From NCBI GenBank assembly GCA_052148155.1, contig JBKQIY010000251.1, positions 97,154 through 161,153 on the forward strand: a DNA stretch of 64,000 nucleotides, given 5' to 3'. Under the pieces are notes generated by a model, which worked only from the letters and a program-made list of their open reading frames with translations, had not been told where the DNA came from and searched no databases. The position numbers were made by a program, and so were the translations under genes. This DNA comes from JBBQER01 sp052148155 (lineage in GTDB: Bacteria > Actinomycetota > Acidimicrobiia > IMCC26256 > PALSA-610). Positions 41,434 to 49,853 of this stretch are shown here, one piece after another; position 1 is the stretch's first letter; each line of letters opens with the position of its first letter.

Positions 41434-42984
41434 TCAGACGATGCGGGAGGTTTTGTCGCCCCAGTAGCGGTCACGGAGCAGACGCTTGTACAGCTTTCCG
41501 GTCTGCTCGCGCGGAAGCTCACGTTCGAAGTCGATCGCCTTGGGACACTTGTAGTGCGAGAGGTGTGACTGCACGTACTCGAGTAGCTCGCGTTCCAGTT
41601 CGGGGCCCGCTTCGTCCCAGTTGGTGGGCTGTACGACACCGTGAACCCGCTCACCCATGTCGGCGTCGGGGATGCCGAACACCGCGACGTCGTAGACCTT
41701 CGGATGGTCGATGAGCACGTTCTCCGCTTCTTGCGGGTAGATGTTGACGCCGCCTGAGACGATCATGAACGTGCGGCGATCAGTGAGGTAGAGATAGCCG
41801 TCAGCGTCGAGGTAGCCCATGTCGCCGACCGTTGACCAGCCTTGCGTATTGAACGACTCGCGGGTTTTTTCTGCGTCTTTGTGGTATTCGAATCCGGGCC
41901 GGTTGGGTGGCGGCTCGAACCACACGGTGCCGACCTCACCTGCGGGTAGTTCCTGGGCGTCGTCGTCGAGGATGCGGATGCCGGCGAGCATCGACTTGCC
42001 GACCGAACCGGGGTGCGCAAGCCAGTCGACACTGTTGATGAACGTCGCGCCCATGCCCTCGGTCGCCGCGTAGTACTCGTCGATGATCGGGCCCCACCAG
42101 TCGATCATCTTGCGTTTCACTTCGACAGAGCAGGGCGCCGCCGCGTGGATCGCGACCTTCTGCGACGAGACGTCGTAGCGGGCACGTGTCTCCTCCGGCA
42201 GTTTGAGCATGCGGACGAACATCGTCGGCACCCACTGGCTGTGCGTCACGTGATATCGGCCGAGGTAGTCGAGCGCGAGTTCTGGATCGAACTGTTCCAT
42301 TACGATGGCGGTGCCGCCGAGGCGCATGGTGCTCATGCAATAAAACAAGGGTGCGGAGTGGTACAGCGGTGCGGGCGACAAGTAGACGGCGTGTTCGTCC
42401 ATGTGCCATACGGCTGTCATCATCCCCATCTCGAGCGGCTGGGCGCCGACGATCTGGCGGGAGATCTTGTAACGCACCCCTTTCGGCCGGCCGGTGGTCC
42501 CCGAGGAGTACAACATTCGGGTGCCTTCGATCTCCTCCGCGAGTGGTTCGGCCGGGTAGGCGTCGCGGGTGTCGTCGTAGGAGTCGTAGCCGTCGATCGT
42601 CGTACCGACCATCAGGCGCATCTTCACGTTCGGCATCTTGTCGCGGAGCTCCGACGCAAGATCGCCGAACGTGTCGGAGATCACCAGTACCTGCGCGTCG
42701 CAGTCGTCGAGGATGTACGCGGTTTCCTCGGCGTTGAAATGCCAGTTCACGCACGTGTAGTAGAGGCCAGACCGTTGCGCAGCCCAACACACTTCGAAAA
42801 ACTCGGAGCGGTTCTCCATGAAAACGGCGATGTGATCGCCGAATCGGAGGCCCGCGTCGAAGAAACATTGCGCGAGTTGGTTGGAGCGATCGTTCAACTC
42901 GCGGTAGGTGACGGCCTCGCCGGTGGAGGCCATGACGTACGCGGCCTGATCAGGCCGCTCCTGGGCGTGTCTTCCGGGCCACAT
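41434..42984 (-). CDS. Acyl-CoA synthetase (AMP-binding, FadD family)
   Basis: 516-residue adenylate-forming enzyme that activates a carboxylic acid to an acyl-CoA through an acyl-AMP. The P-loop motif YSSGTTGRPKGVR is at about 167-179, the YYAATEG core motif at about 287-293, the GDMGYLDADGYLYLTDR hinge motif at about 394-410, and the C-terminal catalytic Lys in PREQTGKLYKR at about 500. It follows the alcohol dehydrogenase gene by six bases, suggesting alcohol-to-acid-to-CoA channelling. Chain length cannot be told. Confidence 0.9.
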   Translation of the reverse strand: MWPGRHAQERPDQAAYVMASTGEAVTYRELNDRSNQLAQCFFDAGLRFGDHIAVFMENRSEFFEVCWAAQRSGLYYTCVNWHFNAEETAYILDDCDAQVLVISDTFGDLASELRDKMPNVKMRLMVGTTIDGYDSYDDTRDAYPAEPLAEEIEGTRMLYSSGTTGRPKGVRYKISRQIVGAQPLEMGMMTAVWHMDEHAVYLSPAPLYHSAPLFYCMSTMRLGGTAIVMEQFDPELALDYLGRYHVTHSQWVPTMFVRMLKLPEETRARYDVSSQKVAIHAAAPCSVEVKRKMIDWWGPIIDEYYAATEGMGATFINSVDWLAHPGSVGKSMLAGIRILDDDAQELPAGEVGTVWFEPPPNRPGFEYHKDAEKTRESFNTQGWSTVGDMGYLDADGYLYLTDRRTFMIVSGGVNIYPQEAENVLIDHPKVYDVAVFGIPDADMGERVHGVVQPTNWDEAGPELERELLEYVQSHLSHYKCPKAIDFERELPREQTGKLYKRLLRDRYWGDKTSRIV

Positions 42985-42990
42985 GGGTGC

Positions 42991-44073
42991 CTAGAAGGAG
43001 GTGATCACACTCCGGATGACCTCTCCGGCCTCCATTGCCCGGAACGCTTCGTTGACGTCGGCGAGCCCGATCGTGCGCGACACCATCGCTGAAGTGTCGA
43101 GCCGTCCGGTCTCGATGAGATCCGCGAAACGCTGGAAGTCTCGGCGCACCTGACCGGAACCGTACTTACAGCCTTTCAACGTCTTCTCGTTGTAGAACAG
43201 ATCGAAGGTCGAGATGGTGAGCTGCGCCTCGGCGCGGGTCATGCCGACCATGACCGCGGTGCCGCCCTTGCGGATCATGTTGTACGCCTGGAGCGTCGTT
43301 TCTGGCAGTCCGATCACCTCAAACGCATAGTCGACGCCCCGGCCGTTGGTGAGCGCCTGCACCTGCGCGACCGGATCGCCCGCGTTGGTGTCGACGAGGT
43401 CGGTTGCGCCGAGCTGCTCGGCGGTCTTGCGCTTCAGTTCGACGGGATCGATCGCGATGATGCGACCCGCGCCCGCGATGCGCGCACCCTGAATGACCGC
43501 TTGGCCGACGCCGCCACAACCGATGATCGCGACCGTGGAGCCCGGCTGCACTTTCGCGGTGTTGAGGGCCGCGCCGACACCGGTGGTGACACCGCAACCG
43601 ATCAGCGCGAGCTGATCGTCGGGGACATCGGTTTCGATCTTCACGATCGACGACTCGTTGCAGGTCATGGCTTCGGCGAAGGTGCCCAACCCGGTCATGG
43701 TCGTGTAGTCGGTGCCGTCGCTGCGCTTGCCGCGCAGCGCCATCATGACCTCGAACTCGGTGTCGCAAAGGTGCGACTGGTCGTGCAGGCAGAACCAGCA
43801 GATCCCACACGCCGGAATGAACGACGCCACGATGTGGTCGCCTTTCTTCACGTGCGAGACGTCCTTGCCGACCTCGACGACGGTGCCGGCGCCCTCATGA
43901 CCGAGCACAGTCCCGGGCATGATCCCGACGTAGCCGTTCTTGAGGGACAGATCGGAGTGGCAGACGCCACTCGCGCCGAGCTGGACGACGACGTCGCGCG
44001 GGCCCGGAGGCGCCGGCTCGAGGTTCTCGATCGACAGTGGCCCACCGGTTTCGACGAAGACTGCGGCCCGCAT
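42991..44073 (-). CDS. Zinc-dependent alcohol dehydrogenase (MDR superfamily)
   Basis: 360-residue medium-chain dehydrogenase. The catalytic zinc Cys is in SGVCHSDLS (about 36-44) with the His in LGHEGAG (about 63-69); the structural-zinc cluster has CGICWFCLHDQSHLC (about 91-105). The NAD(P) Rossmann motif reads IIGCGGVGQAVI (about 188-199). First gene of a three-gene operon with an acyl-CoA synthetase and an APH-type kinase. ATG 44073 follows GGGGG by six bases. Overall resemblance is to the class III-like and mycothiol/NDMA-dependent dehydrogenases of actinobacteria, but cofactor choice is inference. Confidence 0.9.
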   Translation of the reverse strand: MRAAVFVETGGPLSIENLEPAPPGPRDVVVQLGASGVCHSDLSLKNGYVGIMPGTVLGHEGAGTVVEVGKDVSHVKKGDHIVASFIPACGICWFCLHDQSHLCDTEFEVMMALRGKRSDGTDYTTMTGLGTFAEAMTCNESSIVKIETDVPDDQLALIGCGVTTGVGAALNTAKVQPGSTVAIIGCGGVGQAVIQGARIAGAGRIIAIDPVELKRKTAEQLGATDLVDTNAGDPVAQVQALTNGRGVDYAFEVIGLPETTLQAYNMIRKGGTAVMVGMTRAEAQLTISTFDLFYNEKTLKGCKYGSGQVRRDFQRFADLIETGRLDTSAMVSRTIGLADVNEAFRAMEAGEVIRSVITSF

Positions 44074-44191
44074 AGTGGGTCCCCCTTGGTTAAGTTGGTA
44101 CGCCGCCAAACTACCGCGCGATCCACATCGCGCGTCTCGTCGGCCCGCTCGACGGTGACAAATCAGGATCGGGCGTTCGGGGCGGCTCGCC

Positions 44192-44197
44192 TACGAT
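44192..44197 (+). promoter_or_regulatory. -10 hexamer TACGAT, leaderless start of pheA-serS
   Basis: TACGAT is six bases before the GTG start of pheA at 44204. No Shine-Dalgarno sequence is present. Confidence 0.5.
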
Positions 44198-44203
44198 TCT
44201 GGC

Positions 44204-45139
44204 GTGCTTCGTGTCGCGTACTTCGGGCCTGCCGGTACCTTCACCGAGGAGGCGCTGCTATCGCAGGCCGATCTGGCGGCCGGGACTCGGATTCCTCACG
44301 GATCGGTACCCGACGTGATCGCCTCCGTCGAGCGAGACGAAGCTGACGGCGGAGTGGTACCGATCGAGAACATGATCGAAGGCTCAGTTTCGGTCACGCT
44401 CGATACCCTCGCCTTCGACAGCGAGCTCCTGATCCAACGCGAGATCGACCTGCCCGTTTCGCTGAACCTGTGTGCGCCGCCGGGCGTGTCGTTGGCCGAC
44501 ATCCGCACGGTCGTCTCGTTCCCGCACGCGCTCGCACAGTGCCGCGGCTGGACCGCCAAGAAACTCGCCGGCGCCGAGACGCGGGCGTCGCATTCCACGT
44601 CGGACGCGGCCCGGGAGGTTTCACGGTCGAAACGGCGCGATCTCGCCGCGATCTGCAATGCCCTCGCGGCCCATCTGTACGGACTTGAGGTCCTCGCCAC
44701 CGATATCGAAGACCATCCGGAGAACCAGACCCGTTTCGTGGTCGTCGGCCGTGGAGTACCGGCGGTCACCGGCCACGACAAGACGTCGATCGTTTGCTTC
44801 CAACGCCAGGATCGGCCGGGTTCGTTGCTCGGCATCCTCCAGGAGTTCGCGGCACGTGACGTGAACCTGACAAAGTTGGAGTCGCGGCCGACCAAGCAGG
44901 GTCTGGGCGACTACTGCTTCTTCATCGACTGTGAGGGTCATGTAGCCGACGAGGTGGTAGCAGACGCGTTGCGCAACCTCCACGCCAAGCAGGGCCACGT
45001 GAAGTTCCTCGGCTCGTATCCGGTCGGTGGGCCCGTCGAGGCCGGGGTGGAACGCCGCCGGGCGGTCGGCAAGGCCTGGAAACACGCGTCGGCGTGGGTC
45101 GACTCGTTGCGCGGCCAGATCCGCGACGGTGACATGTGA
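44204..45139 (+). CDS. pheA: Prephenate dehydratase
   Basis: 311-residue enzyme that converts prephenate to phenylpyruvate for phenylalanine synthesis. The PDT domain (1-190) has YFGPAGTFTEEAL, VVPIENMIEGSV, the SHSTSDAAREV stretch and TRFVVVGRG. An ACT regulatory domain follows (from about 200) with the Phe-binding LTKLESRPTKQGLGDY. Start GTG, GC-typical. Its stop overlaps the serS start by four bases (GTGA), so the genes form a translationally coupled operon with amino-acid metabolism and tRNA charging together. Confidence 0.95.
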   Translation: MLRVAYFGPAGTFTEEALLSQADLAAGTRIPHGSVPDVIASVERDEADGGVVPIENMIEGSVSVTLDTLAFDSELLIQREIDLPVSLNLCAPPGVSLADIRTVVSFPHALAQCRGWTAKKLAGAETRASHSTSDAAREVSRSKRRDLAAICNALAAHLYGLEVLATDIEDHPENQTRFVVVGRGVPAVTGHDKTSIVCFQRQDRPGSLLGILQEFAARDVNLTKLESRPTKQGLGDYCFFIDCEGHVADEVVADALRNLHAKQGHVKFLGSYPVGGPVEAGVERRRAVGKAWKHASAWVDSLRGQIRDGDM

Positions 45140-46398
45140 TCGACCTGAAGCGCTTACGCAGCGACCCCGAATATCGACGCGGGATCGAACGCAAGCGTGT
45201 CCGTCCCGGACTCATCGACGACGTGCTCACGACCGACGACAGACATCGGGCGCTCGTGACCGAGGTCGACACGCTGCGCGCCCGCCAGAACACCGCATCG
45301 AAAGAGATCGGCAAAGCCGCTCCCGCCGAGCGGGCAGTCAAGATTGAGGCCGCAGCGACGCTCAAAGCCGAGCTCGCGGCGATCGAACAGTTACTCCAAG
45401 GCGGCGAAGAGCAGTTACGGGAGCTCGCGTTGCAGCTCCCAAACCCGGCCGACGCGTCAGTTCCCGACGGTGGCGAAGACGACTACGACGTGCTCCGGAC
45501 CGTCGGACAGACCTCACCAGCCCCCGCGCTCGACCACGCCGCGTTCGCCGAGGCCCTCGGGTTCGTCGACTCGGCTCACGGCGCGCAGGCCAGCGGATCG
45601 CGGTTCGCGTACGTGATGCGCGAGGCCGTGCTCGTCGAGCTCGCGCTCGTGCAGTGGGTCATGGCGCGGCTCGTGGAGCAAGGTTTCGTGCCGGTCGTGC
45701 CACCGGTCCTGGTACGCGAGCGGACGATGGAAGAGGCCGGCTTCTTCCCGACCGACCGAGCCCAGGTGTACGAGGTCGACGGCGGAGAGCTTTTCCTCAC
45801 CGGCACGAGCGAAGTGCCGCTGTCGGTCTTGCATCGGGGTGACCTCCTCGATCCCGATGAACTGCCGGCGCGTTACGCCGGCTTTTCGTCGAACTTCCGA
45901 CGTGAGGCCGGCACCTACGGCAAAGACACTCGCGGCATCTTCCGAGTTCACCAGTTCGACAAGATCGAGATGTTCTCGTATTGCGATCCCGCCAAGTCGT
46001 GGGAGGAACACGACCGGCTCGTCGCGATCGAAGAGTCCATTCTCACCGATCTCGGCTTGCCCTACCGCGTCATCAATGTCGCGGCCGGCGACCTCGGTCC
46101 TGCTGCGGCCAAGAAGTACGACGTCGAGGTGTGGCTCCCGTCAGAAGGCCGCTACCGCGAGTCGCACTCGTGCTCCAACTACCTTGATTTCTCGGCGCGG
46201 CGGCTCAACACCCGCGTCCGCCACGTCGACGGAAACCAGCTCGCACACACGCTCAACGGCACGGCCTGCGCGATCGGCCGCACGCTCGTGTTCCTCTTCG
46301 AGCACTACCAGGACTCCGACGGCGGTTTCGTCATCCCCGACGTGCTGCGAACCTACGTGGGATTCGATCGGGTCGAACCCCGCAAGCAGGTGTCCTAG
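45136..46398 (+). CDS. serS: Seryl-tRNA synthetase
   Basis: 420-residue class II aminoacyl-tRNA synthetase. The N-terminal coiled-coil arm (about 30-100) grips the long variable arm of tRNA-Ser. Motif-1/2/3 marks: GTSEVPLSVLH (about 223-233), FRREAGTYGKDTRG with RVHQFDKIE (about 254-278), and NGTACAIGRTLVF (about 373-385). The start is a GTG overlapping pheA. A tRNA-Ser gene begins 10 bases after the stop, so enzyme and substrate are adjacent. Confidence 0.96.
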   Translation: MIDLKRLRSDPEYRRGIERKRVRPGLIDDVLTTDDRHRALVTEVDTLRARQNTASKEIGKAAPAERAVKIEAAATLKAELAAIEQLLQGGEEQLRELALQLPNPADASVPDGGEDDYDVLRTVGQTSPAPALDHAAFAEALGFVDSAHGAQASGSRFAYVMREAVLVELALVQWVMARLVEQGFVPVVPPVLVRERTMEEAGFFPTDRAQVYEVDGGELFLTGTSEVPLSVLHRGDLLDPDELPARYAGFSSNFRREAGTYGKDTRGIFRVHQFDKIEMFSYCDPAKSWEEHDRLVAIEESILTDLGLPYRVINVAAGDLGPAAAKKYDVEVWLPSEGRYRESHSCSNYLDFSARRLNTRVRHVDGNQLAHTLNGTACAIGRTLVFLFEHYQDSDGGFVIPDVLRTYVGFDRVEPRKQVS

Positions 46399-46408
46399 CC
46401 TCGTCTCC

Positions 46409-46491
46409 GGAGGGATGCCGGAGCGGCCAATCGGGACGGTCTTGAAAACCGTTGTGTGCAAGCACCGTGGGTTCGAATCCCACTCCCTCCG
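46409..46491 (+). tRNA. tRNA-Ser (anticodon TGA); integration site
   Basis: An 83-base tRNA with acceptor arms GGAGGGA and TCCCTCC, a G discriminator, anticodon loop CTTGAAA with TGA, a long variable arm and the T-loop GGTTCGAATCC. CCA is not encoded. It lies just after serS and just before a tyrosine recombinase gene, the usual arrangement when the tRNA 3' end is an attachment site. Confidence 0.95.
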
Positions 46492-46552
46492 CGGCCTAAA
46501 AGCCCAGGTCAGACGCCATAATTGGTTGATCTTGTGTCTGACCGCCCGTAGT

Positions 46553-46593
46553 CTCCCAGTGGCTTGGCATGGTATTTGGCATGGAACTGGGAG
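46553..46593 (+). repeat. Inverted and direct repeats at the integrase start, possible recombination arm sites
   Basis: CTCCCAGT (46553-46560) and ACTGGGAG (46586-46593) form an inverted pair; between them TTGGCATGG occurs twice (46564-46572 and 46576-46584). Repeats of this kind between a tRNA and an integrase gene often bind the recombinase or an excision factor. Confidence 0.45.
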
Positions 46594-47772
46594 CAGGACG
46601 CTGTCGATCCGACAACGGCGAGGCCCGAACGGCACGTCGTACCAACTCGTCGTGTACGCCGGCCACGATTCGCGCGGACGCGACGAGTACGTGCGACGAA
46701 CCCTCACTGGCGTGTCGCGCCGCGAAGCCACGAAGGCGCACGCGCAGCTGCTGATCGATGTCGAGCATGGCCGCACCGGGCCGTCACGGTCCCTCACTGT
46801 TCTCCAGCTCTCGCAGCAATGGTGGGACGCCGCCGCGCGCGATCTCTCGCCGTCGACGCGCATCGGCTATCGGGGCTGGCTCGACAGCCGCGTGCTGCCC
46901 GAGTTCGGCAAAAAGCGCATCTCATCGGTGACAACCGCTGAGGTTGAACGTTGGTACGGGAAGCTGCGCGACGGCGGCAAGCCGCTCAGCATCCGTTCGG
47001 TCCGCGGGTGTCGCACCGTGATGTCGGCGATGTTCACTGCCGCGGTGCGTTGGGGGTATCTGCCGATGTCGCCGGTCGAACGCGCGCGGCTGCCGAAGGG
47101 ACCGAAGTGGAATCCTCGTTCACCGGAGCCGGAACACGTCGCTTCGAGAATCGCGGCCGCCGAGGCGCGAGATCCCGATCTGGGTCTGTTCTTCCGCATG
47201 GCCGTCGCGGTGGGCGCGCGCCGCGGCGAGCTTGCGGGGCTGCGGTGGAATGCCCTCGACTTCGAGCAGGGAAGCGCTCGGCTCGATACCTCGATCGTGA
47301 GCGGAGACGAGGATCAGAGTGGGCGTCGCACGGGCGCGCGTTTGGTAGCGAAGGACACGAAGACGCACGCGGCGCGTGTCGTTGCATTTGACCTCGGCAC
47401 CGCGAAAGCGTTGCGCGAGATGCGGCGACGCCACGTAGAGTCGGCGCTCGCCTGTGGTGTGCCGTATCCGGCAGACGCCTACGTTTGGCGCGAGAACGCG
47501 TCGAAGGAACACGTCCTGTCCCTCCCGATCGCTTCAGTTACGCCTGGCGCAAGATCGACAAGGCCGTCGACGACGGTGCGCATGTTCGCCTGCATGATCT
47601 GCGTCACTTCCACGGCACGATGCTTGTCGGCGCCGGCGTCCCGTTACCGTCTGTGCGCGATCGGCTCGGTCACTCGAGCTTGACGGTCACGAACATCTAC
47701 GTCGACGGTCGACCCGAGTGGGATCGGAAGTCCGCCGACATCATGGGTGACGTCCTCGACGGCCCGTTGTAA
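46559..47772 (+). pseudogene. Tyrosine recombinase/phage-type integrase, broken by a frameshift
   Basis: An integrase split across two frames. The first part (GTG 46559 to about 47512) has an N-terminal arm-binding region (RRGPNGTSYQLVVY), the core-binding SAM-like domain and the first catalytic Arg in VGARRGELAGLRW. The second part, from about 47512 to 47772 in the -1 frame, continues PPDRFSYAWRK and holds the other residues: HDLRH, GHSS and the nucleophile Tyr in NIYVD. One base appears to be missing near 47510-47516. No slippery heptamer is visible, so programmed frameshifting is unlikely; a real mutation or a sequence error remain. It lies directly after tRNA-Ser. Confidence 0.85.
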
Positions 47773-47888
47773 CAAATACGGGTGATGCGCGGCCAGGATC
47801 ACTCCGTATAACCAACGATCTGACGCGCTTCCACCGGGATAGCTTCCCGAGCGATGGCGCCCGAGACCGACGTCCATCGAGTTCTGCT

Positions 47889-48306
47889 GTGGGCAACAAG
47901 CGGAACCGCCCGGAGTTCTTGTATGAGCATCGCATCGAGGTCGATCTGGCCCCGGTGTCCGTCACGATCTTCGAGTGCCGACCGCCGAGGCGTTCCGGTG
48001 CGGGCGATCTCGGCGGGACCCGCTTCCCGATCGCCCGTCTGGGGTACACGCAGTCCAAGAGGATTTGGACGCTCTACTGGCGAGACCCGCAACCTGAACT
48101 TCCATCTTTATGAGGCGACGGCGCTGATCGAGTCCATCGACCAGCTGCTCGAGGAGCTCGACGCGGACCCCACGGTCATCTTTGGGCGTGACCCAATGCC
48201 GAACCGGGGCACCCCGGTGACGTCGATATGGGACGCGCTTGTGGGATACCCGAGCGTGTCGCCGGGGCTTGGTCGCGGACGTAAGCCTCAGAGCTCAGAC
48301 GCGTAG
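47889..48306 (+). pseudogene. DUF3024-type gene broken by a one-base insertion
   Basis: Small protein of the DUF3024 type: the first frame (GTG 47889) gives FECRPPRR, RFPIARLGYT and IWTLYWRD, then the family continuation RNLNFHLYE, DQLLEELDADPTVIFG appears in the +1 frame. The switch falls in the CCC run at 48086-48088; removing one C restores a single frame of about 138 residues. DUF3024 has no known role, though members often accompany mobile or accessory loci. With the broken integrase next door it looks like part of the decaying element. Confidence 0.7.
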
Positions 48307-48579
48307 AGCTCCCAGCGGTCGGGCACGACCGGACCCGGATGTTCTCCGGATCCTCGGAGAGGCTCGGGCTCGTGATCCGAGCCAGATTCGAGGATCCCCA
48401 TTCGGTCGCCATCATCGCCACGAGTGCGTCGAGCTCTCGCGAGGCTCCTATGGGTAGTCGTCACCCACAAGGTGCCGAGCGGTGGTGTTGACCAGGACAA
48501 GCCTGGGCCAAGACGCGGCATGCACGACTGCGCGCATACGGTGCACAGTCAGCCCGCAACCGCCGTCAATGAATGCGGG

Positions 48580-49014
48580 TCAGCGGTATGGATCGACCAG
48601 TCGGGCCGAGTCGAGCGGTGATCGAAGCTCGTCGAGCGTCGACCGAATCACGGTTGGATCCACGCCAAGCTGGACGCATGCGGCCGCGACGTTGGTACAT
48701 ACCTCCGGCAGGCCAGTTACTGACGCTCCGGAGTCCTGTATCCAATGCTCGCAGAGGAATCCCGGCCGCACGATGATGACTTTCGCGATCTCGTCGCGCA
48801 TCGGCGTTCCCTCGACCAGCGCGTCCGTGAGCAGTGGGTCCGGCAGCATCACTTCACCGACGGTCGTGAGGTCCGTGAGGTGACGGGCCGGCGGCCAGTC
48901 CGGATCGGCCGCGAGTCGCAACAGGTGGTGCACATGGTCGTCGGCGGTGATATCTCCGTCCCACACGACAATCGTGCAGTCAAGCGCCTGGTCGATCCGG
49001 TAGACGATTCCCAC
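48580..49014 (-). CDS. Hypothetical protein, possibly SpoIIAA/STAS-like
   Basis: 144 residues. The N-terminal half alternates strands and helices (YRIDQALDCTIVVWDGDIT, then HLTDLTTVG), a pattern reminiscent of SpoIIAA-like/STAS folds with an Asp-containing loop, and no membrane segment or signal peptide is present. Family not certain. It lies at the end of the accessory stretch after tRNA-Ser with normal GC-rich codon use, so it may be either cargo of the element or the first chromosomal gene beyond it. Confidence 0.65.
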   Translation of the reverse strand: MGIVYRIDQALDCTIVVWDGDITADDHVHHLLRLAADPDWPPARHLTDLTTVGEVMLPDPLLTDALVEGTPMRDEIAKVIIVRPGFLCEHWIQDSGASVTGLPEVCTNVAAACVQLGVDPTVIRSTLDELRSPLDSARLVDPYR

Positions 49015-49085
49015 ACCTCTCAGTGTCGCAGCCCTTCCTCGCGGTCAGCAACGTGAACGGCCATCCAGGCTCACGGGCGGAAGAC

Positions 49086-49679
49086 CTACTGGCCCGACCA
49101 GCAAGCCATAATCACGAACGCGATGTTGGTCGCGACGTCGGAGCGCCCCATGAGGGGAACGAAGTTGGCGGGAATGTTCTGGACGTCGACGAGGAGAACT
49201 TTGTAATCCTTGCGCACGACGACGTCGTTGTTGTTCAGGATCTCTGCGCCTTGGCCGAGACCGATCAGCGGTTGGGTGGTGCCGTACTGCTGTTCGATGC
49301 TGTCGAAATATGCGGTGGTTTCGGCCTCGTTCGACATTTCCTTGATCGACAAGGTGATGGTCCCCCTCGGATAGACGTAGGTGCAGGAGTACACGTGGTC
49401 GGCCACATCCCATGTGGGCGTGGTGACACGCGTCTCGGTCACACCGAGCGACGATGCGATTTCTTCACGCGCTTCTTTCTGGCACACCATCTGCGCCGAC
49501 GTTGACGGAGTGGGTTTCGCCACCTCCCACCTCGACGAAGACAGCTGTTGCACCCCCGTGGCCGGTGTGGTCGTCTCTGCTTTCCCGCTTCCGCCGCCGC
49601 TGCACGCGCCGAGCGCGAGAACAGCCGCCAGTGTGAGGGGAACGATCGAGCGGCGAGGCACGGCTCGTACGGTAGCCAC
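49086..49679 (-). CDS. Secreted lipoprotein of unknown function
   Basis: 197-residue predicted lipoprotein. The signal peptide runs VPRRSIVPLTLAAVLALGAC with a lipobox LGAC. The mature protein has four further cysteines, a QMVCQKEAREEIASSLGV segment and a beta-rich core (YSCTYVYPRGTITLSIKEM), similar to DUF3558-type actinobacterial lipoproteins, but that name is a guess. Start GTG 49679. It is divergent from the copper-binding fusion gene, 174 bases away. Confidence 0.72.
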   Translation of the reverse strand: MATVRAVPRRSIVPLTLAAVLALGACSGGGSGKAETTTPATGVQQLSSSRWEVAKPTPSTSAQMVCQKEAREEIASSLGVTETRVTTPTWDVADHVYSCTYVYPRGTITLSIKEMSNEAETTAYFDSIEQQYGTTQPLIGLGQGAEILNNNDVVVRKDYKVLLVDVQNIPANFVPLMGRSDVATNIAFVIMACWSGQ

Positions 49680-49841
49680 GGCAGATCGGGCCGAGGGTGC
49701 GCGGTCGACGTCAGTCTCAAGCTTTGGGTCACTTCGGATCCGCTCGTACCGTCTGGTCTCGGCTCCGGCCCTGACCTTCGAGCTCGCCGGCGCGGGTTGG
49801 CGACACGAGCGTCCGACGTGTTCGTTGCTTAAGAGCGTGGC

Positions 49842-49847
49842 TACCCT
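49842..49847 (+). promoter_or_regulatory. -10 hexamer TACCCT, leaderless start of the cupredoxin fusion gene
   Basis: TACCCT is six bases before the ATG at 49854. Confidence 0.45.
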
Positions 49848-49853
49848 GCGGAC

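Noticed and set aside
46559..47772. Integrase expressed by programmed -1 frameshifting
   Set aside because: No slippery heptamer or downstream stem is evident at 47500-47520, so a plain frameshift is more likely.
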